From a virus, in IMG/VR virus record IMGVR_UViG_3300048928_000352, positions 1-54,331 of that record: a stretch of DNA of 54,331 nucleotides; one strand, written 5' to 3'. Within the stretch, counting starts at the first letter, position 1. Every line of letters starts with the position of its first letter. Of the stretch, positions 32,749 to 41,226 are shown in pieces. The notes below the pieces were generated by a model. It worked only from the letters and a program-made list of their open reading frames with translations. It was not told where the DNA came from and did no database searches. The translations under genes were made by a program, and so were the position numbers.

Positions 32749-35700
32749 ATGGCAAATAAACTCGCGCTCGGCCTGGTGATTGGCGGCGCCGTCAGCTCTA
32801 CGGTTGGCACCGCGTTCAAGGATGTCCAGGGGCGAATTAAACAGCTCGAAGCCCAAGGCGCCAAGGCTCGGGTGCTGCAGCGCACGATTGGCGACACTAT
32901 CCGTCTGCGGGAAGAATGGAAGAAGGCCAACGACAGCGGCGCCGCTGGTGCCAGCACGTTGCTGCGCAAATTGGAATCCAACCTCAGCACCCTGAAGAAG
33001 CAGGGTGTCGAGGTACGCAATCTTGCCAAGGCTTACCAGAGCATGGAGCAAGTCGCCCGTAAGGCTGATCTGAAAGCCACCGGGTACTCTCAAATCAAGG
33101 AGGGCAAAGAGGGGCTTACTGGCACGCTGGGCAAGGCGGCGGCCGCGACTGCGCTAATCGCTATTCCCACCAAGGTTTCGGCCAACTATCAGACGCAAAT
33201 TCGGCAAATGGCGTTGTGGGCACACACCGCCGGAACGGACGCCGAACAGCAGATGGCCGACAAAATCAGTGAAGTGGCCGCGAAAAAGGGCATGGGCCAG
33301 CAGGCTTTGGCCCGGGCGGTCGGTGGCTTGATCGAGAAGGGTATCGACTGGGAGGAGTCGGTGGACTATGCACCGCTGATTGCTGACCTGGTCGACGGGC
33401 AAGGCATGGAAGCGGAAACCATCGCCACCTTGTTCAGCGCCTTCAAGGAGGCCGGGGTCAAGAAGGAAGACATGGGCGCCATGCTGGGCCAGGTGGCGGC
33501 TGCTGGTGACATTGGCGCCTTCGGCCCCAAGGACATGGCCAAGTACATGCCGGCATTGCTCGGTACGATCAAGCGTTTGGGCATGGAAGGCCCAGAGGCC
33601 GTGCGTTTCCTCGGTGCGAGTTTGCAGTCGCAGTTCTCGCAAACCCAGGACGCGGCAGCGGCCGCGACCAACATGAACAATCTGCTCAACGCAGTGATCA
33701 GCAGCACCAGCCAGGAGCGGTTCGCGAAGCAGGGTTATGACCTGGCGGGCTCGATCTTGGCGGCTACCAAAAGCGGCAAGGCGTCCAATCCGGTCGAAGC
33801 CTTCATCATGCTCAGCGAGCAGTTGATCCAAAAACAGGATCCGGCCACGGCTAAGAAGGTCTCGGCGCTCAAGGCCAAGATCAAGGCGTCCAAGGACGGC
33901 AGCGCCGAGGAAGAGCAGGCGATGGTCGCGCTGATTCAGGCGGCTGGCTTGGCGAACATCGTCAGTGACCAGAGTGCCAGTGACGGCCTGCTCGCGCAGA
34001 TCAAGTACGGCAGCACGATCAAAGACAACATGACCACCATCAAGGAAACGGATGGTAAAGCCAAGATCGAGGCCGACGCTGCAAAGGCTCGCGAGACTTC
34101 CAATTCAAAATGGAGTGCGGCGACATCGAGCATGGAAGCGTCGATGACCAGCATCGGTAATGCGTTGCGGCCGCTCACTGACCTGGCAGCGGATGGGCTG
34201 ACGAAGGTCGGCAATAGCATTGCCAAGCTGGCGGATGAGTTTCCGAAGATTGTCAGTGGCACCACTGTGGCAGTGGGCGCTGTAGGGACCGTCGTGGCTG
34301 CCTTCCAGGCTTTCAAGGTCGGCAAAGGCCTTATCAACCTTGCTCGGGGGACGCTGGGTGGTAAGCGGGATGAGGTGCAAAAAGTCTTTGTTACCAATGC
34401 CGAAGATGGCGCTGGCGCCGGTGACGGCAACCCCGCACCGAAGGGCAAGGCCGGCCTCGCGTTGGCGTTGGTAGAAACAGGGCTGAAGGCAGTAGCCACC
34501 GTGAGGGGAAATGGGGCTGATGACGGGGATACGCGGGAGGGTGGCGACAATCCGGATTCTGATAAACCTGCCGGCGGCTTTGACGTGGTGTCGACTGGGT
34601 TGAAGGTGGTGTCACTGATTCAAGAGGCCGCCGGCGGAGACGGGGAAGGGGGTGGTGATAGCGGCGGGAATAATGATGATGGAATCAAAAAGGTTTTCGT
34701 CGTCAACGCCGCAGCAATGGGGGGAGGCGGCGGTGCGGGGCCGCAACGCCGAAGCGGTCGCCGGGGTGGCAGGCCTCCACGGCGTCGCCCGTCGAGGCCT
34801 CCGCGTCCAAGGCCACCCGTGCCGCCCCCAGTTCCACCGGTACCACCCAGACCTAGCGTTGCTTCCAGGCTGACAGCGGTGGCTGGCAAGGTTGGAAAGG
34901 TGGGCAAGTTGATACCTGGCGGCGCGTTGATGGAATCCGGGGCAATGGTCCTCAACACCTTCCAGACGGCGCAAACTCAGGATGAGAAAGCGCAGGGCTA
35001 TGGAGAGGCCGCCGGATCGCTAGCAGGCACTATGGCTGGCGCTGCAGCGGGTGCTGCGATTGGATCGGTGGTGCCAATTATCGGTACCGCCGTAGGCGGG
35101 TTGATTGGCGCTTATCTTGGCAGCATGGGAGGCCAGGAGGTAGGCGGCTGGGCTGGGCTTTCGCTATTTGGTAGCGATAAACCCGAAGAGCCTACCGCAC
35201 CCATTACGCCGCTGTTGATGGCGCCGAGGCCAGGTCCGGCAGTACCCAGTCTCGCGACGATGGCGAATAGTTTTGCTGCTCGGCAACCTGCCTTGGTTGA
35301 GTCTGCACAGGCTGAGCAGGGCATTGGAAAGGCTGTTGCTCCTGTCGTACCTGTCACGCAACCGTTGGCTCAGCTGGTTCCCACGTCGGACAACCGCGCT
35401 GTCGAAATACAAGCTCGTCCGCAGCCTCTAATCGAGGCAGTAGCACGGAAGCCAGCAGCCCCGCTGATGATGCCGATGGGGCCAGCATTAGGTGACGTCA
35501 CTCGTTCGTTGGCGGCGCCTGTCGCCTCCAAACCCGCGAACCTGGTTATTCAAGCGCCTCCTGCGCCCAAACCAGACCCTGCACGTGTGGACCAGAAGTT
35601 CAGCTACTCGCTGAGCATGCCGGTCACGGTCGAGGGCGATGCCAAGGATCCGCAACAGTTCGTTCAGCAACTTATGCCCTTGATGCAACGGGCACTCAGT

Positions 35701-35754
35701 GATGCCGCTCAGCAAGAAGCTCGGCGCAATCTTTACGACGATGCCCATACATAA
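32749..35754 (+). CDS. Tail tape measure protein
   Basis: 1001 residues. It sets tail length and forms the inner core. The N-terminal 150 residues are helical; SANYQTQIRQMALWAHTAGT (about 146) is a typical start of the conserved P2 gpT core. Hydrophobic segments around 500-520 (VSGTTVAVGAVGTVVAAFQA) and 755-790 (AGTMAGAAAGAAIGSVVPII) may insert in the host membrane. Residues 660-715 are an unusual Gly/Arg/Pro block (RRSGRRGGRPPRRRPSRPPR). Two related segments, KVFVTNAEDGAGAG (about 545) and KVFVVNAAAMGGGG (about 647), suggest an internal duplication. Confidence 0.93.
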   Translation: MANKLALGLVIGGAVSSTVGTAFKDVQGRIKQLEAQGAKARVLQRTIGDTIRLREEWKKANDSGAAGASTLLRKLESNLSTLKKQGVEVRNLAKAYQSMEQVARKADLKATGYSQIKEGKEGLTGTLGKAAAATALIAIPTKVSANYQTQIRQMALWAHTAGTDAEQQMADKISEVAAKKGMGQQALARAVGGLIEKGIDWEESVDYAPLIADLVDGQGMEAETIATLFSAFKEAGVKKEDMGAMLGQVAAAGDIGAFGPKDMAKYMPALLGTIKRLGMEGPEAVRFLGASLQSQFSQTQDAAAAATNMNNLLNAVISSTSQERFAKQGYDLAGSILAATKSGKASNPVEAFIMLSEQLIQKQDPATAKKVSALKAKIKASKDGSAEEEQAMVALIQAAGLANIVSDQSASDGLLAQIKYGSTIKDNMTTIKETDGKAKIEADAAKARETSNSKWSAATSSMEASMTSIGNALRPLTDLAADGLTKVGNSIAKLADEFPKIVSGTTVAVGAVGTVVAAFQAFKVGKGLINLARGTLGGKRDEVQKVFVTNAEDGAGAGDGNPAPKGKAGLALALVETGLKAVATVRGNGADDGDTREGGDNPDSDKPAGGFDVVSTGLKVVSLIQEAAGGDGEGGGDSGGNNDDGIKKVFVVNAAAMGGGGGAGPQRRSGRRGGRPPRRRPSRPPRPRPPVPPPVPPVPPRPSVASRLTAVAGKVGKVGKLIPGGALMESGAMVLNTFQTAQTQDEKAQGYGEAAGSLAGTMAGAAAGAAIGSVVPIIGTAVGGLIGAYLGSMGGQEVGGWAGLSLFGSDKPEEPTAPITPLLMAPRPGPAVPSLATMANSFAARQPALVESAQAEQGIGKAVAPVVPVTQPLAQLVPTSDNRAVEIQARPQPLIEAVARKPAAPLMMPMGPALGDVTRSLAAPVASKPANLVIQAPPAPKPDPARVDQKFSYSLSMPVTVEGDAKDPQQFVQQLMPLMQRALSDAAQQEARRNLYDDAHT

Positions 35755-35763
35755 GGAGGGAGC

Positions 35764-36609
35764 ATGGAATACCTGGAGCAGATGCAGTCCGGCTTCAAAT
35801 ACCTGGTCAGTGCGGGCGAGGCGGGCCGACGCAGTCTGGACGGGATGCTCGGGCCGGTGAATGGTGCGATCAGTGAAATCACCGGCGCCGCCGCTGAACT
35901 TGAAAATCTGCCATTCATTCCTGACGGTGTTGGGGACAAGTTGCAGCGGCTTATGCGCGGGGTCGGTGCGGCTCAAGCCAAGGTCGGCGCAGTGGTGGAA
36001 ACATACAGCCGCGCTTCCAGGGCCGCGTCGCAGATTGACGAACGGCTCGGCGTGCTGAAAGAGCAAGCCGCCAAGGCGGGCGCCGCGATCAATCAGGTGG
36101 CAGGCAAGGTCAGCCCATCGCTGGCAAACATCTTTCCGACTGAAGCGCTGGGGCTGTCACAGACTCCGCTCGCTGAGGCCGTGAAGCCGTTCCCGCACCT
36201 ATTGATCATTCATCCGCTCAAACCCAACACCCAGCCGTACTACTTCAATTTGGATACAGCAGCCTTTGATGAGCTGCGCCGGCAGACGGAGTTTCGTTGG
36301 GCCTCGCAAGAGCGCCTTAGCCGCCGGCCGGCGCAGCAAGCCATCGGCATGGGTGAAGAAAAAATGACTCTCAAGGGTTCCATCTTTCCCGGCTTCAAGG
36401 GTGGACTCAAGCAACTGGACACCCTGCGCAGTATCGGTGCCCAGTTGCTTCCGCTGACGCTCACTACGGGCTACGGAGAAGTGCTGGGCACCTGGTGTTT
36501 AAAGACCTTGGAGGAAGAGCAGAGCGCCCTGCTGCAGGGCGGGATTCCGCGCAAACAAGTATTCACCCTGGAGTTTGTACGTTATGGCGATGACCTGCAG
36601 AACGTCTGA
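35764..36609 (+). CDS. Tail protein U (gpU-like)
   Basis: 281 residues, longer than P2 gpU (159). The C-terminal 135 residues (LLIIHPLKPNTQPYYFNLDT to QVFTLEFVRYGDDLQ) are gpU; the first 140 residues are a helical extension with coiled-coil character. gpU caps the tube end. The X gene starts inside its last codons. Confidence 0.88.
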   Translation: MEYLEQMQSGFKYLVSAGEAGRRSLDGMLGPVNGAISEITGAAAELENLPFIPDGVGDKLQRLMRGVGAAQAKVGAVVETYSRASRAASQIDERLGVLKEQAAKAGAAINQVAGKVSPSLANIFPTEALGLSQTPLAEAVKPFPHLLIIHPLKPNTQPYYFNLDTAAFDELRRQTEFRWASQERLSRRPAQQAIGMGEEKMTLKGSIFPGFKGGLKQLDTLRSIGAQLLPLTLTTGYGEVLGTWCLKTLEEEQSALLQGGIPRKQVFTLEFVRYGDDLQNV

Positions 36610-36790
36610 CGGCGACGTGCTGGATACCTTGTGCAATCAGTTTTACGGGCACCTGAACGGCACGGTGGAGGCCGTGCTGGCTCACAACCAAGGGTTGGCC
36701 GACCAGCCGCAACCGCTTAAGGCCGGATTGCTGATTGTCTTTCCGGACCTTCCACCAGTCACGGACGAAACGGTGCAGCTGTGGGATTGA
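36590..36790 (+). CDS. Tail protein X
   Basis: 66 residues from the ATG at 36590 (MTCRTSDGDVLDTLCNQFYG); an ATG at 36584 is also possible. GDVLDTLCNQFYGHLNGTVE is the LysM-like gpX pattern of P2, ending DETVQLWD. Thought to help bind peptidoglycan or complete the tail. It overlaps gpU by 20 bp. Confidence 0.88.
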   Translation: MTCRTSDGDVLDTLCNQFYGHLNGTVEAVLAHNQGLADQPQPLKAGLLIVFPDLPPVTDETVQLWD

Positions 36791-36824
36791 TGGTGGTGAG
36801 TCAAACATTTGAGTAGCTGTTCAT

Positions 36825-36866
36825 GACAAAGCCTCGCACTGCGGGGCTTTGTCGTTTCTAGGGTAT
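36825..36866 (+). repeat. Hairpin linker L4
   Basis: Stem GACAAAGCCTCGCA / GCGGGGCTTTGTC followed by GTTTCTAGGG, the SD of gpD. Very close to L3. Confidence 0.65.
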
Positions 36867-36870
36867 TGAG

Positions 36871-37911
36871 ATGAAACCAACTTTTAGAATTGTTGCTGAC
36901 GGGACGGATATCACGGCCCTGATCAACGACCGCCTGCTGTGCCTGCGCACCGTCGATAAACCTGGCATGGAGTCGGATGACTTCGAGTTGCGTATCGATG
37001 ACCGCGACGGTGCGGTGTCATTGCCCAAACGCGGTGCCGGCATTGAGATCTACCTGGGCTACGCCGGCAACAGTCTGACGCGCCTCGGCCGCTACGTCGT
37101 AGATGAGGTCGAAGCATCCGGCCCGCCGGACACCATCGTGATTCGCGGTAAAGCCAGCGACATGCGTGGATCCGGCAAAACTACCCGCACCGGTAGTTGG
37201 GAAAACGTCACCCTCGCGCAGATCGTCGCTGACGTGGCGGCTCGTAATGGCTGGCAACCGGTCTGTTCCATCACCACGGTAGTGCCCCGGGTCGACCAGA
37301 TCGGCGAGTCCGACTTCAACTTCATCACTCGTCTGTCCAAGCAATACGACTGCACCGCCAAGGTCGCTGACGGCAAGTTGCTGGTGATGCAGCGTCAGGC
37401 GGGCCAGAGCGCGAGTGGCAAAACTCTAGGTGTAGTCACCATCACGAAAAGCGACGTCAGCCGCTGGCAGTTTCGTTTCGCTGACCGAACCACGCAAAAG
37501 GCCGTAAAGACGCGCTACCAGAACAAGAAGAACGGCGAACTGGTGACGCTGGAGCTGGGAAACGATGACGCGCCGGAAGGCATGCCGCCGGTCCATACCG
37601 ACCGACATATCCATCCCAACAAGTCTGCAGCGGAACAGGCTGCCAAGGCGCGGCTGAATGCGTTCAACCGTTCTACGGCAGCGGTTCGACTGGAGATGGT
37701 GGGGCGCACCGACCTGTTCGCCGAGCGCCACATCAATGCGCAGGGCTTCAAGGACGGATTGGATGGGGACTTTCTCGTGGACTCGGTGGAACAGGTGTTC
37801 ACCCAGGCCGGCTGGTCCACCACGGTCGAGTGTAATGCCGGTAAAAAAGGCAAAGCCAAGGCCAAAGGGAAGAAAGAGAAAAAGCCGCTCACCGTGCTGA
37901 CGGTGCCGTGA
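36871..37911 (+). CDS. Late control/tail protein D (gpD-like, hub)
   Basis: 346 residues. FELRIDDRDGAVSLPKRGAG, IGESDFNFITRLSKQYDCTA and AEQAAKARLNAFNRSTAAVR mark the P2 gpD/T4 gp27 hub family, which holds the spike. The Lys-rich end (KKGKAKAKGKKEKK) is usual in Pseudomonas members. Despite the name, it is structural. Confidence 0.93.
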   Translation: MKPTFRIVADGTDITALINDRLLCLRTVDKPGMESDDFELRIDDRDGAVSLPKRGAGIEIYLGYAGNSLTRLGRYVVDEVEASGPPDTIVIRGKASDMRGSGKTTRTGSWENVTLAQIVADVAARNGWQPVCSITTVVPRVDQIGESDFNFITRLSKQYDCTAKVADGKLLVMQRQAGQSASGKTLGVVTITKSDVSRWQFRFADRTTQKAVKTRYQNKKNGELVTLELGNDDAPEGMPPVHTDRHIHPNKSAAEQAAKARLNAFNRSTAAVRLEMVGRTDLFAERHINAQGFKDGLDGDFLVDSVEQVFTQAGWSTTVECNAGKKGKAKAKGKKEKKPLTVLTVP

Positions 37912-37959
37912 TCGCTTGACGCACTTGCCCGATCCGCAACGATAAACTCAGGAGGCGTC

Positions 37960-38523
37960 ATGCCCATCACCGAGCAAAAACTTCAACGCATCATGCCCAA
38001 CGCCCGCCGCCAAGCGGGCGTTTTTGTATCTGCCTTAAACGCAGCGATGACCAACAGGATGATCGATACACCCAAGCGCCAGGCCGCATTCCTCGCCCAG
38101 GTCGGACACGAATCGGGTCAGCTGCAGTACGTACGCGAACTGGGCAGCGATCAGTACCTCAGCAAATACGACACCGGCTCTCTGGCGGCCAAGCTCGGCA
38201 ATACCCCGGAAGCCGATGGGGACGGTCAGCGTTACCGTGGCCGTGGGTTGATCCAGATCACCGGGCACGATAACTACCTGCGTTGCAGCCTGGCGCTGTT
38301 CGGTGATGAACGATTGTTGCGCACACCGGAGCTGCTCGAGCAGCCGCAATGGGCGGCAGAGTCGGCGGCGTGGTTCTGGTCGGTGAACGGGTTGAATGCC
38401 CTAGCGGATCAGGAGCAGTTCAACACCATCACCCGCCGGATCAATGGCGGCCTCAATGGCCTGGAGGATCGGCTGCAGCTGTGGGCCAGGGCGAGGGCGG
38501 TGTTATGCGTTTCTTCGATCTGA
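37960..38523 (+). CDS. Endolysin, GH19 chitinase/lysozyme type
   Basis: 187 residues. FLAQVGHESGQLQYVRELGS carries the catalytic Glu (about residue 51); GDGQRYRGRGLIQITGHDNY and the C-terminal NTITRRINGG complete the GH19 pattern. It cuts peptidoglycan during lysis and needs the holin for export (no signal peptide). The Rz gene starts inside its end. Confidence 0.93.
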   Translation: MPITEQKLQRIMPNARRQAGVFVSALNAAMTNRMIDTPKRQAAFLAQVGHESGQLQYVRELGSDQYLSKYDTGSLAAKLGNTPEADGDGQRYRGRGLIQITGHDNYLRCSLALFGDERLLRTPELLEQPQWAAESAAWFWSVNGLNALADQEQFNTITRRINGGLNGLEDRLQLWARARAVLCVSSI

Positions 38524-39047
38524 TCCCCGCGCAGTTCCGTTTCGCTGCCGTCGGCGTGCTGTTGTTGATGGTGATTGCCGGATCTGCTGCGTTGGCCTGG
38601 ACAGCCCAGGACTGGCGTTATGGCCGCGAGCTGGAGCGCCAGGCCCGGCTGCAGGCGGACACCCTTAACGAGTTATCCCAAGCGTCTGCCTCCGTGCAGC
38701 GTACCGAGCAGGACAAGCGCCTGGCTCTGGAGCAGCGTCTGCAGAACAAAGACGAAACCCACTACAAGGAATTGACCGATGAGCAAACCAAGCAGGCTCG
38801 TCTGCGTGATCGGCTGGCTACTGCTGATCTGCGGCTGTCAGTCGTACTCGCCGCCACCGAAACCACCGGCAGCTATTCAATGTCAGCCACCACCGCCACC
38901 GGCCGCGTGGTTCATGGCACCACAAGAGCCCGACTTGACCCAGCGCATGCTCAACGAATTATCGGAATCACCGATACCGGCGACCAAGGATTGATCGCCC
39001 TGCGGGCCTGTCAGGCTTACGCAAAAGAAGTTTCCACACCGAAGTAA
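38505..39047 (+). CDS. i-spanin (Rz-like)
   Basis: 180 residues from the ATG at 38505, overlapping the endolysin by 19 bp. One membrane helix at about 12-31 (AAVGVLLLMVIAGSAALAW), then a long coiled coil (RELERQARLQADTLNELSQA, RTEQDKRLALEQRLQNKDET). It anchors in the inner membrane and joins Rz1 across the periplasm to fuse membranes. The end (GLIALRACQAYAK) is typical. Confidence 0.88.
   Translation: MRFFDLIPAQFRFAAVGVLLLMVIAGSAALAWTAQDWRYGRELERQARLQADTLNELSQASASVQRTEQDKRLALEQRLQNKDETHYKELTDEQTKQARLRDRLATADLRLSVVLAATETTGSYSMSATTATGRVVHGTTRARLDPAHAQRIIGITDTGDQGLIALRACQAYAKEVSTPK
38779..38994 (+). CDS. o-spanin lipoprotein (Rz1-like), embedded in Rz
   Basis: 71 residues, read in another frame entirely within Rz. 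LVCVIGWLLLICGCQSY is a lipoprotein signal with the lipobox Cys at about residue 20, and the mature part is Pro-rich (PPPKPPAAIQCQPPPPPAA), the hallmark of Rz1. It sits in the outer membrane and contacts Rz. Confidence 0.9.
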   Translation: MSKPSRLVCVIGWLLLICGCQSYSPPPKPPAAIQCQPPPPPAAWFMAPQEPDLTQRMLNELSESPIPATKD

Positions 39048-39163
39048 AAGGAGCGGCCGGGTAGGATGCGTCAACATCCAACCCCGGCCACCTTTCCCGC
39101 AGCTTGCCCCTGCAAGTCCAGCCAAGGCTCCTGCTTCGTGCACAAAGCGGAGCGAGCCTAGCA

Positions 39164-39179
39164 CTGTTTATCCATACAG
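39164..39179 (+). promoter_or_regulatory. LexA box upstream of dam
   Basis: CTGT-TTATCCAT-ACAG, an exact CTGT-N8-ACAG SOS box, 18 bp before the dam start. It implies DNA-damage induction of the methylase. Confidence 0.7.
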
Positions 39180-39197
39180 CAAAGGTCTTGCTTTTAT

Positions 39198-39992
39198 ATG
39201 TCCACACCCATCATCCCCTGGATGGGCGGCAAACGCCGCCTGGCCGACCGCCTTATCCCGCTCTTCCCGCCGCACGAATGCTACGTCGAAGTCTTTGCCG
39301 GCGGTGCCGCGCTCTACTTCATGCGTCCCCAGGCCGCGCCAGTTGAAGTCCTCAACGACATCAACGGCGACCTGGTGACGCTGTACCGCGTTGTGCAGAA
39401 CCACCTGGAAGAATTCGTGCGCCAGTTCAAATGGGCGCTCAGTTCCCGCCAGGTTTTCGAGTGGCAGAAGATGACCCGCCCTGAAACCCTCACCGACATC
39501 CAGCGCGCCGCCCGTTTTTTTTACCTGCAGCACCATGCCTTCGCCGGCAAGGTTACGGGGCAGACGTTTGGTACCGCAACCACAGGCCCGGCAATCAACC
39601 TGCTGCGGATCGAGGAAAACCTCTCGGCTGCCTGGCAACGGCTCTCTGGCACCTACGTTGAAAACCTGCCCTGGTTGGACTGCGCTGAACGCTACGACCG
39701 TGCCCACACCTTCCACTACATGGATCCGCCTTACTGGCAGACGGCGGGCTATGGCGTGGATTTTCCGTTTGAGAATTACGAGCGCATGGCTGACTTCATG
39801 CGGCGCTGCAAGGGGAAGGTGATGGTCAGCATCAATGACCATCCTGACATTCGGCAGGTGTTCGAGGGCTTTCACTTTGAGACGCTCGATATCCGCTATT
39901 GCAATACCAATCAGCGTCAGGGAAAGGCTGAGGTTAGCGGTGAACTGGTGATCATGAACTGGGAGCCGGCCGCACTGGGAGGGCTGTTCTGA
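39198..39992 (+). CDS. dam: DNA adenine methylase (Dam/D12 class)
   Basis: 264 residues. PWMGGKRRLADRLIPLFP (motif X), VEVFAGGAALYFMRP (SAM-binding) and HYMDPPYWQT (catalytic DPPY) identify an N6-adenine methyltransferase of the Dam/D12 class; the target is probably GATC but cannot be read from sequence. Pseudomonas chromosomes normally lack Dam, so lysogeny could change the host methylation pattern. A LexA box lies in front of it. It converges with the SRAP gene, 5 bp apart. Confidence 0.92.
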   Translation: MSTPIIPWMGGKRRLADRLIPLFPPHECYVEVFAGGAALYFMRPQAAPVEVLNDINGDLVTLYRVVQNHLEEFVRQFKWALSSRQVFEWQKMTRPETLTDIQRAARFFYLQHHAFAGKVTGQTFGTATTGPAINLLRIEENLSAAWQRLSGTYVENLPWLDCAERYDRAHTFHYMDPPYWQTAGYGVDFPFENYERMADFMRRCKGKVMVSINDHPDIRQVFEGFHFETLDIRYCNTNQRQGKAEVSGELVIMNWEPAALGGLF

Positions 39993-39997
39993 TAGCG

Positions 39998-40699
39998 TCA
40001 AACATCCTTGGATGGCACCGGCAGCAGTAAATCAGCTCCCTGGTTTTTCACGCTCCCTACTGCTTTACCAACGGCATACCACTCAAAGTCATCCGCAGGC
40101 TGGCAACATTCCTTTGCTATTTCCTCAGCCCGGGCTGGGGGAAGGTTGGGGTCAATCCATTCCCTGGCGTGCTCAGGTGTCAGCACTAACGGCTTGCGGT
40201 CGTGAACGTCCACCATGCCCTGATCACTGGCGGCGGTGATGATCACGAACCCATCGCCGTCGTGCGGATCCAGGCCAGGATGAATTTGGGCAAGCGCGCC
40301 AAAGAACATGGGCTTCTGACTCTTCAGGCGAATGAAGTAGGGCTGCTTTTTCTTCGGATCGTCAGGGTCTTTGACCCACTCGTACCACCCTTCACTTGGC
40401 ACCAGGGCTCGGCCATTCGGCCAAAGTTGCTTGAAGAACTTTCCCGTGGTGACCGTCTCTACACGGGCGTTGATCGGATCGGGGCGCTTGCCCTTGGCCC
40501 AGAACGGCGCCCATCCCCATTTGACTGCATCGATATGCAGCCCATCTTCTGCTGCGTGCAGTAACTGCACCCGTGTCGACGGGGCGACGTTGTAGCGATC
40601 AATAGGCTGAGCGTCGTAACCGCTGAACAGCTCTATCTGGGGGCTCAGTTCTTCAATGAAGATCGCCATTCCTTCGTACTGCACGAATCGTCCGCACAT
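39998..40699 (-). CDS. SRAP-domain protein (YedK/HMCES-type)
   Basis: 233 residues starting MCGRF, with the catalytic Cys2 exposed after Met removal. Other family residues are visible: Asn in YNVAPSTR, Glu in PSEGWYEW and His in DVHDRKPLVL. It covalently shields abasic sites in single-stranded DNA. It is divergent from umuD, and the LexA box at 40765 lies between them, so both may answer to SOS. I start at 40699 because Cys2 must be second; two codons further upstream (MR) would bury it. Confidence 0.93.
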   Translation of the reverse strand: MCGRFVQYEGMAIFIEELSPQIELFSGYDAQPIDRYNVAPSTRVQLLHAAEDGLHIDAVKWGWAPFWAKGKRPDPINARVETVTTGKFFKQLWPNGRALVPSEGWYEWVKDPDDPKKKQPYFIRLKSQKPMFFGALAQIHPGLDPHDGDGFVIITAASDQGMVDVHDRKPLVLTPEHAREWIDPNLPPARAEEIAKECCQPADDFEWYAVGKAVGSVKNQGADLLLPVPSKDV

Positions 40700-40764
40700 A
40701 CGCACCTCTCCGCCTGTCGAAATCCCCTACAGAAAAATTGACCGCAAGCGTGCTACAAAGTTAA

Positions 40765-40780
40765 CTGTACATTCATACAG
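40765..40780. promoter_or_regulatory. LexA box between SRAP gene and umuD
   Basis: CTGT-ACATTCAT-ACAG, an exact SOS box, 20 bp before umuD and 65 bp before the SRAP start. Confidence 0.8.
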
Positions 40781-40800
40781 TATCTGTAAAAGGCCGTATC

Positions 40801-41226
40801 ATGAGCTTCACCATTTTAGGTCCTATCGCTGAGGCAGGCGCGAAGCTGCCTATGTGTTCGTTCCAGGTACCGGCCGGCTTTCCTTCGCCGGCAGCGGATC
40901 ATATCGAGCAGCACATCTCATTGGATGAGGTCCTGAATATCCGCGCACCGCATGTGTACCTGGTAGCCATCACCGGGGAAAGCATGCAAGGGATTGGTAT
41001 TTTTGAAGGCGATCTCGCGGTGGTGGATCGTGCCATTGAGCCGGCTCACGGGCATGTGGTGGTGGCTCTGCTGAACAATGAACCCGTCTGCAAGCGCCTA
41101 TGTAAGCGCGGCCGGGAGGTGATCCTTTTATCAGAGAACCCCAAATACCCGGCGCGTTATGTGCTTGAAGGCGATGAGCTCTCAATCTGGGGTGTGATCA
41201 CCAGCACAGTGCGCAGCCATGTCTAA
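40801..41226 (+). CDS. umuD: UmuD-like self-cleaving polymerase V subunit
   Basis: 141 residues. The self-cleavage site lies in [12 protein letters not shown] (Ala-Gly, about residue 25), the active Ser in [11 protein letters not shown] and Lys in EPVCKRLC. After RecA-driven cutting, UmuD' joins UmuC as the error-prone DNA polymerase V. The stop overlaps the umuC start by 8 bp. LexA box upstream. Confidence 0.94.
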   Translation: MSFTILGPIAEAGAKLPMCSFQVPAGFPSPAADHIEQHISLDEVLNIRAPHVYLVAITGESMQGIGIFEGDLAVVDRAIEPAHGHVVVALLNNEPVCKRLCKRGREVILLSENPKYPARYVLEGDELSIWGVITSTVRSHV

